This document shows, one piece after another, positions 11,541 through 25,300 of a stretch of DNA of 64,000 nucleotides; the first letter of the stretch is position 1, and every line of letters begins with the position of its first letter. Origin of the DNA: Pleodorina starrii (lineage: Eukaryota; Chlorophyta; Chlorophyceae; Chlamydomonadales; Volvocaceae). The DNA lies in the NCBI GenBank assembly GCA_030267565.1, contig BRXU01000006.1, positions 1,910,001-1,974,000 of the forward strand, in the 5' to 3' direction. The notes beneath the pieces are model-generated. The model ran no database searches. It saw only the letters and a list, made by a program, of their open reading frames with translations, and was not told the DNA's origin. The position numbers and the translations under genes are program-made.

Positions 11541-13858
11541 TTTGAGCAACGGTTGCAGGTGTGGGCTTCAGGAAAAGCTTGGGGACTGGTCAATGAATGC
11601 GCTTCTGCCGTGTGTAGTGTGAATCGGTATCAATATTTGATTCTTGCCTCCATTAAGAAGGAACTGAAGCGGTTGTTTTTTTGGCGCGACTGCACGACAC
11701 TTTGCAAAAGGTCTCTCTGATGAAGCATAGTTGAATTGTCTTACGAAAGCTTAATGATAAACACCATCGGCTTTCTTTGGCACTCTACTTCTTGGTAATA
11801 TCAGTCGTTGACCCGCCCACCGGGGTGGCCACTGGCCAGCTCCAGCCATCATTACCCCCCGGAGCTCCCCTCCCTCCCGACATTGCGCCCACCGCTCTCC
11901 ATCCCAACTAGACTGTTGGTGGTTAGGGATATCGCAGCTCGGCTTTACCCATCTTCCGACGGGTTTCGGAGTTGCGGTAAGGCACATGATTGCGAGCCAG
12001 GGATTCGGTCGTCACCACCAACCTGCTGTCCCTGCGCCGCGTTTCGTCTGCCCCCTGCCTCTCCCACAATATTTACTGTATGCCCGCGCCCAATGCATGG
12101 CAGGTCTGACAGGGTTTCCGGTGACGGCGCCCCTCCCAACGGCTCTTACAGAGCTCAACGGTTTTGGACGGGAAGCCTGATGGCCTGGGAAAGGCCACGA
12201 GAGTTACGTGAAGCCCGCTTGGGAAAGGTCAATGCAGTGTCGGCGGTCTTTGTAATTATAATTAGCATATTTTGGGACTCCGTGTAGCCATACCCAGCCA
12301 TTCCGTATGTACGCCCCCACACTCCTCCCCATCCCGAACCGCAAATTAGATAGGGCCGCGGTCGTAACAGTGCAGAGATCCAAACGAGTCACAGGATTCT
12401 GTGCATCAGCATGGCAACCACCACCGTTGTCGGTGTGCAAAGCAATGCATTACCCTTCGCGCGTGTGCCAAAGGGAGTGCATTCCCACGCACTGTACTCG
12501 CGGCCAAGCGACACCACGACGTATGACCCGTGGGTCATAGTCTCACAGAACGACCCTAGACGACGGCCACTGATTCGTCATTCCAACTCCTTTCTTGCCT
12601 GCCAACAAACTTGATGGCCAGGGAACCAACGCTTTGGCTGCTGGTTCCGGGTTGCAGCAGGCGGTGGAATGCAGCGCCGGACCTGGCGGCACGTGCCGAC
12701 CCACGGGACAACCGCCCCTACTTCGGTTGCTGAAGCACATGGGACGAGCAACAAAAGCCCGCACATTCCTCCGCGACCGGTTTATTATATGTGCCTCCCG
12801 CATTTCTCGCGCCCGTCAAAAGACGGCCAGCCAGCCAGTCCTTCTGCCTGGCAATTCGTCTCTGGGAAATGAATGAATGGACCATCAGCGCGTTTCGACG
12901 ACTGTACGAGCCGCCACTGCAGGGTGCAGGCCACGCCGTGTCCACGCCCAACAGCAATCACCCGAGAAGCACAGGCGGCCCAACCGCTCACTCCGTAAGC
13001 GGCCCTCCGCAAAACACCAAGCAGGAATCCATTCATCCATGCAAACCAGGACCTTGCCTTCCGCGCATTGCTCGCTCGCGGTTATGCACACAGCGGAAGG
13101 CAGAAACCCGCTGAAGCCATGCATCCCCTTGTTTCACCCCTCACGTCAAGAAATAGCAATACAACGAAACGCACAACGAACCCACGCGACGTCCCGCACT
13201 GAGTTTGTCGGCAGCACAGCGAACAGCGAAGAACATGACCCATGGGTCACCTCGTGCGCGTGCACCCAAAACCCAAAACTGACGGCGGTTGGCCATACAT
13301 GTACATTCATCCTTCCAGCAAGTTTATGAGCTGTCAAACCGCATTATAGCTCTACATCTGGCACCTGGTAGCAGGCGAAGGGTGGCGCACGGCGCCGGGG
13401 CCATCTCACTAACCGATAGCCTAGCCCCCAATAATAAGCACGCTGTCGTGCCACCAAGTACCGTCATGTATCCTATCCATTGCGCCTTGTTTGTTTGTTT
13501 GTTGGGACGCTTCGCTGAACCGCAAAAGTACGAGGATGCAAGAAGCGCCGCATCCTCAAATGCCAGGCAGGAGTCGGTACGGGGTGGGTACGTAGGCGGA
13601 CAGCAGCGCCCCATAATCACCGCCCGCTGCCCAGGCCCACGCCAGGGAGGGTTCATGCCAGTAACTGGCCCGCTGAGGGCCCGCCCGCCATTTGACCCCG
13701 CAAGAAGCTCCGGAAAGTATCCGGCTGATCGTTGGAACGAAACTGCTGCTGCGTGATCGTCGGGTACGGGTAGGTGCCGTCAGCACCGGGCCTTACGTGC
13801 ACCCCCCGGCAACCACCAACCACCAACCCCCAACCACCAACCACCACCGAACGCGTCG
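11541..13858. other. Intergenic region between two minus-strand genes
   Basis: This should hold the promoter and 5' UTR of the armadillo gene (left) and the 3' UTR of the ankyrin-type gene (right). No exon was recognised. Two palindromes of the form TGACCCRTGGGTCA lie at 12524-12537 and 13236-13249. Confidence 0.5.
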
Positions 13859-16033
13859 TCATGCCTCGCCATCGGCACCATCCTCGTCCTCCACCATCCA
13901 CACCACCCGCCGCGGCAGTTGAGGCGCCTGCTGCCCCTGCTGCTGTTGCTGCCCCTGCTGCTGCTGCTGCCCCTGCTGCGGTTGCTGCGCCTGCGGTTGC
14001 TGCGGGCGCCGCAGTCGCTTCTGCGCAAACAGCCAGGCCCAGACCCTCTCCGCCTCCTCAAGCTCATCGACCTGGTTCGGGTCCCGGTTGTGGCGCTCCA
14101 CCAACCCCACCGCCGCGCCGCAGGCCGCGTCCCAGTCCACCGGCCAGCCGCCCTCCCCCGCCAGCCATCGCAGCACCGGCAGGGAGACGCCGTCCCGCAC
14201 GCAGAGGGTGAAGTCCTCCGGCGTGGGGGGCTGGACATCCAGGGGCAGATGCAGGTGCAGCCAGCGCAGCGTGGCGAGGTCCCCTCGGCGCGCCGCCATT
14301 CGGTACAGGAAGTCTGGAACCTGTGAGAGAGTGGGGAGGCCCGCGGCCGAAAAGTCAGCATGTCCGATGCCCCCATTACTGGACCCTTCAGCCGGCTGAT
14401 CTGTAAAATTTCTCGAGCGGTCCCTGTCGCCGTCTTGTGTACCGGGTCATTAAACGCTGGACGGAGCAGCAAGCAAGAACGCCATCACCGCACATCCGTG
14501 TCGTACAATGCTGCTGGGCCCATCAAGCCATATACCTGCTGCTGGGCTTCCAATCCGCCGTACACAGCCATGACGCAATCGAATATCGAAATGCAACCGA
14601 ACCGTTGCAAACCACCAACCAACCTGCGCTACGGCGCCGTTGTCCAGCGGCCACTGCAGCAACTGCCAGCAACCCACCTCCACCGCATCCACCAGCAAGC
14701 CGGCATTGTCGAAGGGGAGGCCCTGCTGGTCTCGGAGCCAGGTCACCATCTCCAAGCTACCCGAGCCGACCGCACCCCGGAGCAGCCGCCCCGCCGCGCC
14801 GCGCCGCTCGAACAGGCTCTGCAGGTCCGCGCCCAGGACCTCCACCGCCCACTGCAGCACCGGCAGCTGCCCCCCGCGGATCGCGCCCTCCGCGATGTCG
14901 TACCTGACCTCCTCCGAAACCGCCAACTTGCCGGCGGCGTGCAGGGACTGCAGCGCGTCCAGGCGGCCGAACTCGCCGGCGGCTGCGCAGGTCTCCCGCA
15001 GGCATTCCTCGCCCGGGTTGGGCTCCTGTCGGTGCAGGAAGTCGAGGATGAAGCCCAGGAACTGCTCCGAGAGCGCGGCGTCGCGGGCGGACCAGGAGTC
15101 CTCGCGTGCCCAGCCAAAGTGCCAGAGGAGCGCCAGGCGGTGGAGGCCCTCAGGCAGGCAGGCCGCCCTGCGCACGACTGCGTCCGGCGACGCCGCCGTG
15201 GCGCCGCCGGCGCATCCCTGCTCCGCCAGCCACTGCGCCTTGGCCTCCCAGTCGGGCGTGAGGCTGCACACGGCGGCGGCGCCCACGTCACCGCCGCATC
15301 CCCGCTCCGCAATCAGCTCGGCGCGGCGCGCAGTGTTCCTGAAGATGCGCTGCAAGCCCGCCAGGTCCAGGCCCTCCGCAGCCGCGGCCAGGATGTCCTT
15401 GGCCGCAGGTCGCGGCTGGGGGGCTGCGGCGCCGCCGACCCTCGTGACCCCCGCGTTGAACAGCTGGGCCCGCAGGCGCCAGAACAGGGCCTCATGGCCG
15501 CCCTGCAGCGCCGCGCAGATTGCAGAGGCGTACAAGGGGCAGCCGGCGGACAGCATCCAGCCGCACAGCTCCCGGTGCGCCGCGCGCGCGGCCGTGGCAA
15601 GCGCGCCGCCCCAGGGGCAGCCCCGCTGCCGCAACAGCTTGCAGACATGCCTGTGGCCTGCTGCTGCGGCGGCCTCCATTACCTCCCCCGTGAGAGTGCA
15701 GTCGGCCGCCTCGATGGCGACCTCCAGGTTGGTCAGGTCGCCGCTCGCCGCCACCAGGCACAGCAGCTTCCGGCGCTGCTTGAGGCTCAGCGAGCGCACG
15801 GCGTCTGGGTCACCGGCCCAGCGCCGGACGAAGGCGTGGCGGGGGCAGGGCTGTGAGAGGCGGATGGTGGTGTGGGTCGTGCCGCTGAAGGACTCTGCTG
15901 CAGCGCGATTCAGGAGTCGGATGCTGCCAGCCACCTCGTTAGGCGGCAGGAAGCCGGCGATACGCACCCGTAGCTCCGCCATCGCCCAGACTCTGGCCGC
16001 GGCGGAGATAACCCGCGGCGCACCTGCACCCAT
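13859..16033 (-). CDS. Ankyrin-type repeat protein with F-box-like N-terminus, 623 aa
   Basis: Two exons, 16033-14624 and 14320-13859, are joined in phase 0 (GCGCAG/GTTGGT; CACAG/GTTCCA). The frame stays open upstream, but the ATG at 16033 is the first Met followed by family-like sequence. The N-terminus holds VRIAGFLPPNEVAGSIRLLN, the F-box-like Leu-Pro motif seen before ankyrin arrays in volvocine proteins. The rest is a chain of divergent ankyrin-like units, for example AAAAGHRHVCKLLRQRGCPW, GGQLPVLQWAVEV and RRGDLATLRWLHLHLPLD. Helix-turn-helix spacing is kept, but the G-x-TPLH core is degenerate. After about residue 585 comes a Gln-rich tract of QQQQQG units, then an acidic end. Such proteins belong to a very large lineage-specific family of unknown role, possibly substrate receptors; that role is inference. 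A long plus-strand open frame opposite exon 1 is a GC-rich shadow. Confidence 0.8.
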
Positions 16034-18795
16034 GGCTGCTGTCGCTCGGATGCCGGATTTTGTGATGGTGACCGCGGCCTCCAAGGGATCTCGCGGGGAG
16101 GGGGGGGAATGAAATCGCGTCGAGTACGGACTAGGACTAGTCCAGGGGGAGCCGTCGTCGCGAACGAATTCCGGTACACGGTTAGAAAAATAAGTGCGGG
16201 AAACAAACTGACTTTGCAGGTGGCCTAGCAGATGCAACGACGGAGACGCTAGTTTGGGGTGGGTGTATGCACACTGGGGCATCCATGCGGGTTTTACATC
16301 CTAATGTTTTCGGGATGTCGGGTGTCTTGACGCACCAACGCCATGCCAACGTCCAACCGTTAACGGTCAAATGAAGGGGAGTTTCAACGTCGTGTCAGCT
16401 TTTCGATCCGTTCCACTTTCCGTTGCGCTACTCACAAAGGGGCCTCCGTTCCACGGCTCGGCCCGCGGCAATCAGTTCGGCGCGGGGCGGGCTTACTGAG
16501 GCTGCAACTGATTCGCAACTGACGTGTCACATCACGCATGGCCGCTACCCGCCGGTGTCAGGGACGCAGCAGGAACATACCAACCCTGGCCGGCTGATTA
16601 GGCAACTACCGGCATTAAAGCCAGAAATTCGATCTCGTTGTTGTGGTAACAGTGTGGTTGTTACAGAGAGCTTTGAGCTTCAGACTCCGGACGGAAAAGT
16701 AGAGCCAACGGACCAGCTGCTGGCCCTTGGTGCACTGTAGCGGAAGCGATCAGGCGGGTCAAAAGCAAGTCCAACCAGACCAGACAGCACGACCCAGCCA
16801 GCCAGACAGGAACGAACGAGCGAACCCGCGGGAAAACACATGGACACACGACAACGGGGGAATTCGCCATTAGGCTCCTAAGTAGCGACGGGCCCCGGCC
16901 CCCCACAAGAAGCGCGACAACAGATCTGCGACAGCAACCCGTGGGCTGCAATTGGAAACGCCCCCCGCCCCAGAAGCTCCGCTTAACGGCCACATGCGCG
17001 CAGACCCAAAACCCCGAGCGAGACAACCCTAGATAGGTTGCCATCCACTGCCGGCCAGTATCGTCAACATCCAATAAGGGTATGTTTGCGCCCGGCCATA
17101 AAAGACGGGCACGAAGCCTTACTTGCGGAATGCAATCAAGGATCCGGCATTGTGGTGATTTGGCGGTGATTCGACTGGTGACCCATGGGTCACCCCCGAG
17201 CACGGTCGCCGGAGAGCACAGACCGGAAGCAGTTATTTCGTTAATTTGCATACCAAATGGTTGCGCAAAAAGTTGTTTTTTCCTAAAAAAAAATGTCGCC
17301 GTGACACGGCACGTGTATCGGATACCCGAAATCGATCCCCGTGAGTACGGCACCCTCTGATCAGACATCCACGCGACCAGCGAGCGGGCGGCGTGCGCCA
17401 ATCAAAGCGCGCCACGCCAAAGAAACAAAGTCCGCGCCAACCGGCGCACAGGCACGGCAAAGGCCCCACCCAGGCCGCCCTCGCAGACACCGGCTCATTC
17501 GCACCCGCCGGTGCACACGACGGACAGGCAAAGCGGACGGCGCGCTGCGAGTGGCGGATGGCGTGTGAGCGCAACTCACGGCTCAGCACCGCCTGCACGC
17601 CACCGGCACACCGCCAAGGAACAAAACAACCCAAAACCCGACGCCCCAAAAAGGGGGCGAAACGCGGCGCACAGCGCCCAAATGCCCCTGGCTTCCCAAA
17701 ACCAAACGTCAGCCAGGGTAAACGGGAACAGGGAAAATCGGGAACGGAGGCCACAAGCCAAAAACAATTTCACCGCGATCTCGGCCGGCGAGAGAGTACA
17801 CCACCCGGCACGCAAGCACAACGCCGCCGGCCTACCGACGCACCCCCCACCCGGCGCATCGACTCGAGCGCTGCCTCGTTGATCACCGAGCTCCCCCTGG
17901 GAGGCGCATCTGTTGATCACCAAGCTGAAAAAAGAATGCTAACTGCCACCCCGGCGCCCTGCGGAGCCCTAAGATCCTCTGCGCCGCCAGCATCCGTCTC
18001 AGTGGCCCATCCCGCATCGTCATCGCACGCGGCCGCCCAATCTCGGCAGGCCCTGCCCTGTTGTGCCCCCGTTGTGCCGCCCTAATCGCATACATCCGCG
18101 GCCCAAAGCACCCCCCTTTTTTTATCATATACAGATACGGGTCTGATCATACACAGATACGGGCGCTCACCCACGCAGCCACATACGGGTGCAAGCACGG
18201 CCACAAAAACAAGCGCACGCACGCACGCACGCACTCGAGTTCTTACCTCCCTCAGCAGCAGACCATTGTATGCGCCGCACGCACGCGCCGTTGCCTCTCA
18301 AAACGCCCCCGCCCGTCCAACGATAAAAAAATGCTCCCCACACTCTCCACACACAAGACAAGAAAACGCAGCATTTTTCTTTGCTCTTCTCTGGCAGAAA
18401 TAATTTGATAATTTAACAAAAAACATTTTTTTACCATGATCGGGTGACAAACCAGGCAGGATATGTACATGTCTCCTGCAGCCCAATCCACCCGCCCGCC
18501 AAGGACGTGCGCCAAGGACGTGCACCAAGGACGTGCGCCTCATGAGGCGCGCGTAAATAGGTTGCAAGCACGCTGCAGAGAGCCACTAGATGCTTGCTGC
18601 CCAAACCAACCCCCCGTTTATTCCCCGTCTGCAAACCGTGACGGCGCCACACCCTGCGATATATATACGGTAACCCTGCAATGCGCAGAGCGCTCCCGCG
18701 TGTGGACCCCCGGCGACCACTAAGCCCACGCGCCCGCCTCTTAGCCCCCTGTTCGCTCTCGACTATTTGAAAGGTCAGCCTAGCTTCCCGTCCGC
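16034..18795. other. Intergenic region, no gene recognised
   Basis: Open frames up to about 246 codons occur on both strands, but they have no paired splice sites, no recognisable domain and mixed composition, as expected by chance in GC-rich DNA. A perfect 18-bp palindrome around GTGACCCATGGGTCAC lies at 17177-17194. Confidence 0.45.
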
Positions 18796-20221
18796 TTAGT
18801 TCAGCATGTTGTCTCCGCCGTCCTCATCGTCGTCGCTGTCGAGTTCGACGTCGACGCCGCGGTCGCTTCCGTCCTCCCGACGCCGCTTCCGCGCCACCCA
18901 TCCACACGGCCGCCCGATCTTGGCCTCCGCCTCCGCCTCAGCCTCCGCCCCCAGGAGCTGGTGCCCTACCTCCTGGCAGCCGTCCACCACGCCGATGGCC
19001 CCGAGTACCAGGTCCAAAACCTGCAATCGGGGGGGGGGGTGTCAGGGAGTGATATGCTCCTTCATAAAACAATGAGTCACTGCGGACGTTGTTGATGCAA
19101 GGGAGGAGATGTTTTACAAGTGGCAGCTGGCGTCATGCATGACAATTACACGGAGGTACACGGTCGGCGTCGGCGTCGGCGTTGACGTTCCCCAACGGAA
19201 ATGGGTATGTGGCATGTGGGTCGGTAGCTAGCCCGCGCGTCGGGGCGACAGGTGGATGGCCCGCGTGGCCCCAAACCAGAGGCATGACAGGGCAATGCGG
19301 CGATGCAAATACGGCAAATGTATCATCCTGCCGTAATAATTGTTGCTTAAGAAGCGCGGCGGCGCTTCCGCGGATAGATGCCACGCGACTTCCGGCCTTC
19401 CGGCCCAACCCTGGCGAAATAAACCGTCGACGCGACACAAACTCGTCAGCGCGGCGGCACCGAGATCCCTCCTTCGTTCACAGCTTCACACACCCACCTT
19501 GCCCACGCCCGCCGCGAGCTCCCTGGGCTGCTGTGCGAGTACCTCCGCCGCGGCGGCGGTCAAGCCGAGCGCATCGGCCGCCAGGGCGGACGCGGCAGCG
19601 ACGGCGCGGAGCAGCGGCGGCGGCGGCGGCGGTGATGGTGGCGGCGAGGTAGCGGTGCAGACCGAGAAGGGCAGCAGCAGCAGCGCGCACAGCGCGCTCG
19701 CCAGTTCTGCCTCCGTCGCCAGGCCGAGAGGCATGTGCGCCAGAGATGTGGCCAACGCGTGCGCCTGCACGATGCGGCGCGCGGCGTAGGCCCCCTGCGC
19801 CACGACACGCAGGTCCCGCCGCAGCCGCAGCCGCAGCGACGGCGGCGCGGCGGGGCCGGCCAGCGCATCCCCGAGGGCCGCGGCTGCATCCTCCAGAAGC
19901 TTTGCCTGCGTTCAGGGGCAGGGAGGACTCGGAAAGGGGCGAGTCGGTGACGTGAGATGTGAGGTTCGGCGCCCTCCCCGCGGCGGGGTTTGGTTCTTGC
20001 CTGGAACCTGTGGAGGCTGTGCCAAGGTAAGAGGTGCGTGCTACATGCGTGTGCAGCAGTGCCTAACGGGCCGCATCCGGCGCTTTCTTTCCCGGCATCG
20101 CATGTGCCGGCTAACGGACCGACCGTACCTGGAGTCCGCTGGGCAGAAGCAAGTTTTGCAGGACAGTAAGCAAGCCCACCGCGAGGTGGGATGACGAGAG
20201 TGAAATGCCACACGTGAGGTG
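18796..20221 (-). CDS. 3' exons of an unidentified helical-repeat protein with acidic tail (5' end unresolved)
   Basis: Exons 20129-20221 (upstream limit tentative), 19498-19905 and 18796-19020 join in phase 0 at GTACGG/GCAG and GTGGGTG/TTGCAG and end in TAA. The sequence is Leu/Ala-rich and helical (VGLLTVLQNLLLPSGLQ, then KLLEDAAAALGDALAGPAAP, then VLDLVLGAIGVVDGCQEVGH), as in HEAT/ARM proteins. A Pro tract (SPPPSPPPPPP) interrupts it. The C-terminus has a basic cluster (ARKRRRED) followed by an acidic stretch (ELDSDDDEDGGDN), suggesting a nuclear or nucleolar protein. A further stretch at about 20440-20610 encodes ERIFARWSAAIAASRLLRGR and may be an upstream exon, but no phase-compatible splice connects it. 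I cannot name the protein. Confidence 0.55.
19045..19060 (-). repeat. Dispersed intronic motif, copy 2 of 4
   Basis: In transcript sense this reads GGAGCATATCACTCCC. It is followed by TGAC, a C-run and the GATTGCAG acceptor of the last intron of the 18.8-20.2 kb gene. It shares about 38 bp with the copy near 31623. Confidence 0.8.
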
Positions 20222-22366
20222 CTCAGGCGAACAGTTTTCGCGCGCAAATGCATCGGCGTCCGACGGTTGCTTGGCAGGCGCGTCTATGGCCAGATCGGAC
20301 TTCATCGGCTTGTTGGAACCGGAATGGCATGCTGGCGCCTGTGCCGCCCTGCGCCTGACCGCAGCGCTTCTCGGGAGCCGGGCGAAGCTCCCTTTCCGCA
20401 TCGCCATGCAGGGTGCTTCGGGTGGTGGTCGCGCTTGACAGATGCAATACTTTGCAGCGCCGTACTTATCCTTTTCGTCGTCGATGAGGCGACCGCGGAG
20501 CAGCCGCGATGCCGCGATCGCCGCGGACCAGCGAGCGAAGATGCGCTCCCGGATGCTTCGGCCTCCTCTTTGGCAGCTGCCGCCGGCTGAATTTCGTGAG
20601 GCTCTCTTATGTCTTGGAATTGAATTCCGACTTTGTTACGCTTCCTGTGCGCATTTGGGGTAAGGAAAATGATGTAGATGCGGCATATAGGTTCACGAAG
20701 CTGGGTGCGCAGAATCACTACTCACCAGAATGGACACTGAAAAATTGAAGGAAAGAAATGACATTCACCGTTCATATCACCGGCGATACGCGTACTGCAG
20801 GCAGGTACGGCAAACCGTGTGCTGCGTTACCCCGGGTGCCTGTTACCCCGGGCACCCCGGTTGTCGTACGGAATTGGCCCACGACACTTTTTTGGAATGA
20901 GGACACATCAAAAAGCGAAGCGTAAGCAGCCGCCATCCGAAGCGTGGAAGATTATATTGCCGTTGACACAAACTAGAGCCGACTCCAGGGCAGAGGGCAG
21001 GCGCACTCCAGCTGTACGGCACCCCAACGGTCGCATTTCAGCGAGTTTTGCTCGTCCGGCCTAAGAAACCTTACATATTTGTATAGGTATATATGGTCGT
21101 GCACTACTTGTAATGGGAAAGGGACCGACGACTCACAGCGGGAAGCAATGTCACGATAATACTGAGGAATTGACTGCCTGAAATTCTAGAACATGTTATT
21201 TTGACCTAACAAATTGTTGGATGGCGAAATACGGCTGGAGTCTGCGTGAATATCTGCTGGTGCTGGTATGGGCTTGCTCGGTGAGCCGTTCTCCGGGACA
21301 ACAGGAGCCATATACCCTGCGGGAGATAAATTGAAGGCCATGGCTGCCGAAATTTAATGCTCTCGTCACCTAATGCTCGATTGCTTGGTGATGCACAGAA
21401 TGGACAACCCTTAAGACTGAATTGAGCATTCTGAATCAAAATCCAGGCGCCGAAGTATTTAGTGTAACCCTACAGAGCCTTGGATACCACTTTTGCCCCC
21501 GAGCCTTGTCCCTGCCTGTGATTTACGGTCAGGGGTTGACATGCGCAGCCGGGGCGCATGACTTTGACGCCAAGCCCGGGCACTGTACCCTACATCTTGC
21601 TCATATATATTTATTAGAGCTGACAGTTACTCCCGGGTGCATCCAAAATTTGTCACTATCGATGATGCAGTGTTCGGATATCCGTCCGGGACTGTGCGGT
21701 CCTATGCGGGAAAAGTAATTCTGCCACTAATTCTTGAATAGTTTACCCTTCACATTGGAGGCAGCGTGACCATTTAGTTTCATTTAGTTAGGCCAAACGG
21801 GCCGAACTGTTGTTGGCATCTACCCCGGAACAAGCCCAAGACCTCGCTAGCCATCGTCTGCCGGCCCTATGAACGCCGATTATCATAAGGAAGACGTCTC
21901 TGCGGGGCGGCACAGTCGAAATGGCTTCTGGACGTCAGCGTGGCCTCAGCACGGGAAGCCGTGCATCTGGGCCGATAAAGTTTGCCTATGTGTCGTTTCA
22001 GGCCTTACGTCTCTAACAACTCTAATACGTTATACATTTCTATACTAGATTGTGTGCCCGGACAAGGCATTTGGCGAAATTCGTCCGGCGAGGCCGAAGT
22101 GGACTAGCCCTCCGCCCTGGCCGACTCCAACACAAACGGTTGCGAAGCCGTACCGAGACCCGCGGGACACGTATCTCTAGCAGCGCCTGTAAATTAAGAA
22201 TGCGTTCATACTTCCACTGTAACTTCTTGTGAATACGTGAAAGCTGATGGTTCTTGAGTTTGAAATTACTGTGCCGAACTGCCGATGCCAATATGCAGCT
22301 TGTTGTTTCTCTAGTATTGAATTTAGAATGCCGCGTTGAAGGAGTAATCAAAATCTAATAAAGAAG
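20222..22366. other. Gap with possible upstream exon, otherwise AT-richer intergenic DNA
   Basis: About 20440-20610 (minus) may be coding for the preceding gene. From about 21060 to 22300 the GC content drops visibly and no coding stretch, repeat or RNA gene was recognised. The right end should contain the VPS18 promoter. Confidence 0.4.
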
Positions 22367-25300
22367 ATGGATTTGGTGGAAGCTTTCGGTGCTCGAACAA
22401 CCGCTCATGGAGGTTTGGAGTTTCTGGAGCACCTCGAGAGTGGGGCATCAGGCGATCTCGTCATCATCGATGCACCCACTGCAAGCACAAGTGGCCCGGA
22501 CGCACCTCAGCTCTTCATCGATACGACCATCCGACAGGCATCCAGGTCCGGAGCTGGCTTCACGGGGTTCGAAATAACTTGTCGTCGTAGTGCATAGGCG
22601 TATGTTCCAAACATGTCAGCCGGGCGCAACTTGCAACGGCTCCGGCCTTGGCTAGGGTTGGTTTGTGCCTGCCGGGGTCTCGGACTGGTACCCAACCCGG
22701 CGTATTGTTGACTCGCGATCCACACGGGAATGTTGTTGCGTCACGCACGTTGGCCCTTCATCTCAGCTGCGTTTCAGTTTCACCCGTGCTTGGGGCTTCC
22801 ATGTGGGGAAGACCTATGGCTCATGGCGGAAGGGGGCGAGCTTGACGGGACTGACAAGCCCGCGACGTCCCGGATTGGAAGGGCCGCCCTCCTGATCACG
22901 TCATCACATCTAACCGACCGGACTCCCATCTGCCTTGCCTATACTCGCGGCTGTTGCGTCGTGGTTTCGCACCGCCCTTCCCCGCTGCCCCCGGTTCCTC
23001 GCTCCCGTGTTCGGGTTCCCACCGGTTTTACCCACCCGCACGCTCGGTCTGGCGACTCACCTGCATCCCTGCATCCCCGCAACTGTCCTGTCCCGCGGCA
23101 TCCCGACGCGAGACACTGCCAGCCCTGCATCGTCGGTTGGCTATTTCACGCGGATGCGCCCGGATGCTTTGATGTCCAAACAACAACCTTGATGCTTTGA
23201 TGTCCAAACCCCTCGAAACGGCTGCCAGCTACCAAAACTGCACATTTCCCGGCTGCGCTCCACTCCACTCCACAGGGGTCGGGGCGCCGTTACCTGCGTC
23301 ACGGCCTCCAACGATGTCATACTGGTCGCAACCGCCCGCGGTTACCTGCTGCGGTACAGCTGGGACGAGAACGGCAACGAACGGGTGAGTAAGAGCGGTT
23401 GGCCGTTGGCCGTTACAGGTGCTGTGGCCTCCCAGGAGCTTCAGCTCACCTCCTGTCCCGGCGGTTGCCTCCGCGCGTCATCGCCCCCCTCCTAATCTCA
23501 CCCCATCTCACCCCACTTCACCTCACCTCACATCACCTGATCTTATCCCGCCCAGCTAACATCCTATCACAGTCATTCTCCCACATTGAGGGTCTGGACC
23601 CTCAATGCGACCCACAATGTCCCTGGCGCCCCTCGCGCCCCTCGCGCCCCTCGCCTCACATGTCACCCCCATCCTTTTCTCGCCCGACGCAACGCAGGTC
23701 AGCGAGGTCGAGGTTGTGGGCCCCAAGCAGCTGTCCGACCACCGCATCGCCGCCCTGTTCATGGACCCATGGGCCAACCACGTGTTGGTGGCGTTGCGGG
23801 GCCCGGGGGGCGGCGGCGGCGCTGGAGGGGGTGGAGGCGGGAGCTCCGCCGCCTCGCACGCTTCGGAGGTCTACTACGTCCACAGGTGGGGAAGGAAACG
23901 TCGCGGCAACCAATGCGTCCTTCGGAGCTCCGATTGGGGAGCGGATTGCGGTGGTGCGGGGTGGTGCGGGTTTTGTCAGTGTGTGTGGTTGGGTTGGCTC
24001 TTTCCCGTGAGAAGGTGTGTCGGGGAGCAGCGGGAATTGCGGGATGCGATGCGTGCACTGCACATTGCTGGTTTGGACGGGCGAACAGAACCGGGGAAGA
24101 AAGAGAGGGAGGGTGGGGCCTGCGTTGGGTACTGGATGTTGGGTGCTGGACCCGCGGATTTCCTTTGCCCGCGTGCCATTGCCGCACCACGTTACGGCGA
24201 CCCGTCGGCCGGGCTCGGCCGAGGCGGGGATCCCTTCCGCCGTGCCAACGCCCGCTCCTCTCCACCCATGTTCCTCCACACGCGCGCAGCCATCGTCCCG
24301 CCCACCCGCCATCTTCTTCCCACCTCCCGCACCCCCAAGGTTCCGTTCCCGCCCATTTCCCTCCATCCGACCCACGCTGTTTTCAAAACCCGCCTGCCTC
24401 ACGTCATGTCACGTCACGTCACCTCACCTCACCTCACGTCCTCCCGCCATCTTTGCCTGCTTCGCCATATCCCGTTGCATGCTTCACCCGCCACCTTCCC
24501 GCGCTACTTCCCTGCTCCATCAGAGGGCTAGCTTCAAAGAGGTCTGGTGCTGGTTGCTGCCACCGCTACCAATGAGCAATCACGCATCTCTCCCTCTCAA
24601 CCCCCGATGCGGCCCTCCACACGCCCGCCCGCCCCCCCGCCCCCCCGCCCGCCCTTCTACCCGCCCGCCCTCCCGCCCTCCCGCCCGCCCGCCCGCCCAT
24701 CGGACCCAACAGGCGCTGGACGCGGGCCAAGGCTCTGACGGAGCTGCGGTCCTGCGGTGGCTTGACGGCGGTGGCCTGGTGCCCAAAGCAGGTGGGGTAG
24801 GGTGGGGCGGGGCGCGAAGCGGATGGGGTCAGGTAGTGCGCGGCCGCGGTAGTGTTGGCTCGATGGAAAGGAGGCGATGCACAGCCATAAACCAGGTGGA
24901 CTGGACTGGGTTGGTGCGGTGCGGTGCGGTGTGGTCTGTGGTGTGCTGGCCCCAGCGGTGGCTGGGTGGGTGCGTACTCGAATGATTTTTGGGGCGGTCG
25001 GTCTGCCGCGGCCTGGTGCGGGAAGGAGGGTGTGCGTGCAGCTGGTCTGGCGGGATTGGGGTGGAAAGGAAGCCGAACCGCAGCGGTCGGCGCAACCGAG
25101 GCGGCGAGGGGGTGGCCGGCCGGGGGCTGGCGGGAGGGGTCGCGTTCCACTGCTTAGGGTGCACTGCTGATGGGGGGAAGGGAAGCGGCGCTGCCGCGTC
25201 TTAAATACTTCTTATACACTTCTTCCCTGCGCGGTGCCCAGGAGGTGGTCCCGCGAGAAAACGGGGGAACGGATACTCCTTTTATGCCGCCAGGGAGCGC

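Noticed and set aside
14360..16112. Plus-strand open frames of about 490 codons opposite the ankyrin-type gene
   Set aside because: GC-rich antisense shadows; the minus strand has a continuous domain-like protein and a phase-matched second exon.
16661..17401. Minus-strand open frame of 246 codons
   Set aside because: Mixed composition, no recognisable domain, no splice partner; chance openness is likely in this GC-rich gap.
22040..22351. Minus-strand open frame of 103 codons upstream of VPS18
   Set aside because: No domain, no splice signals, and it lies where the VPS18 promoter should be.
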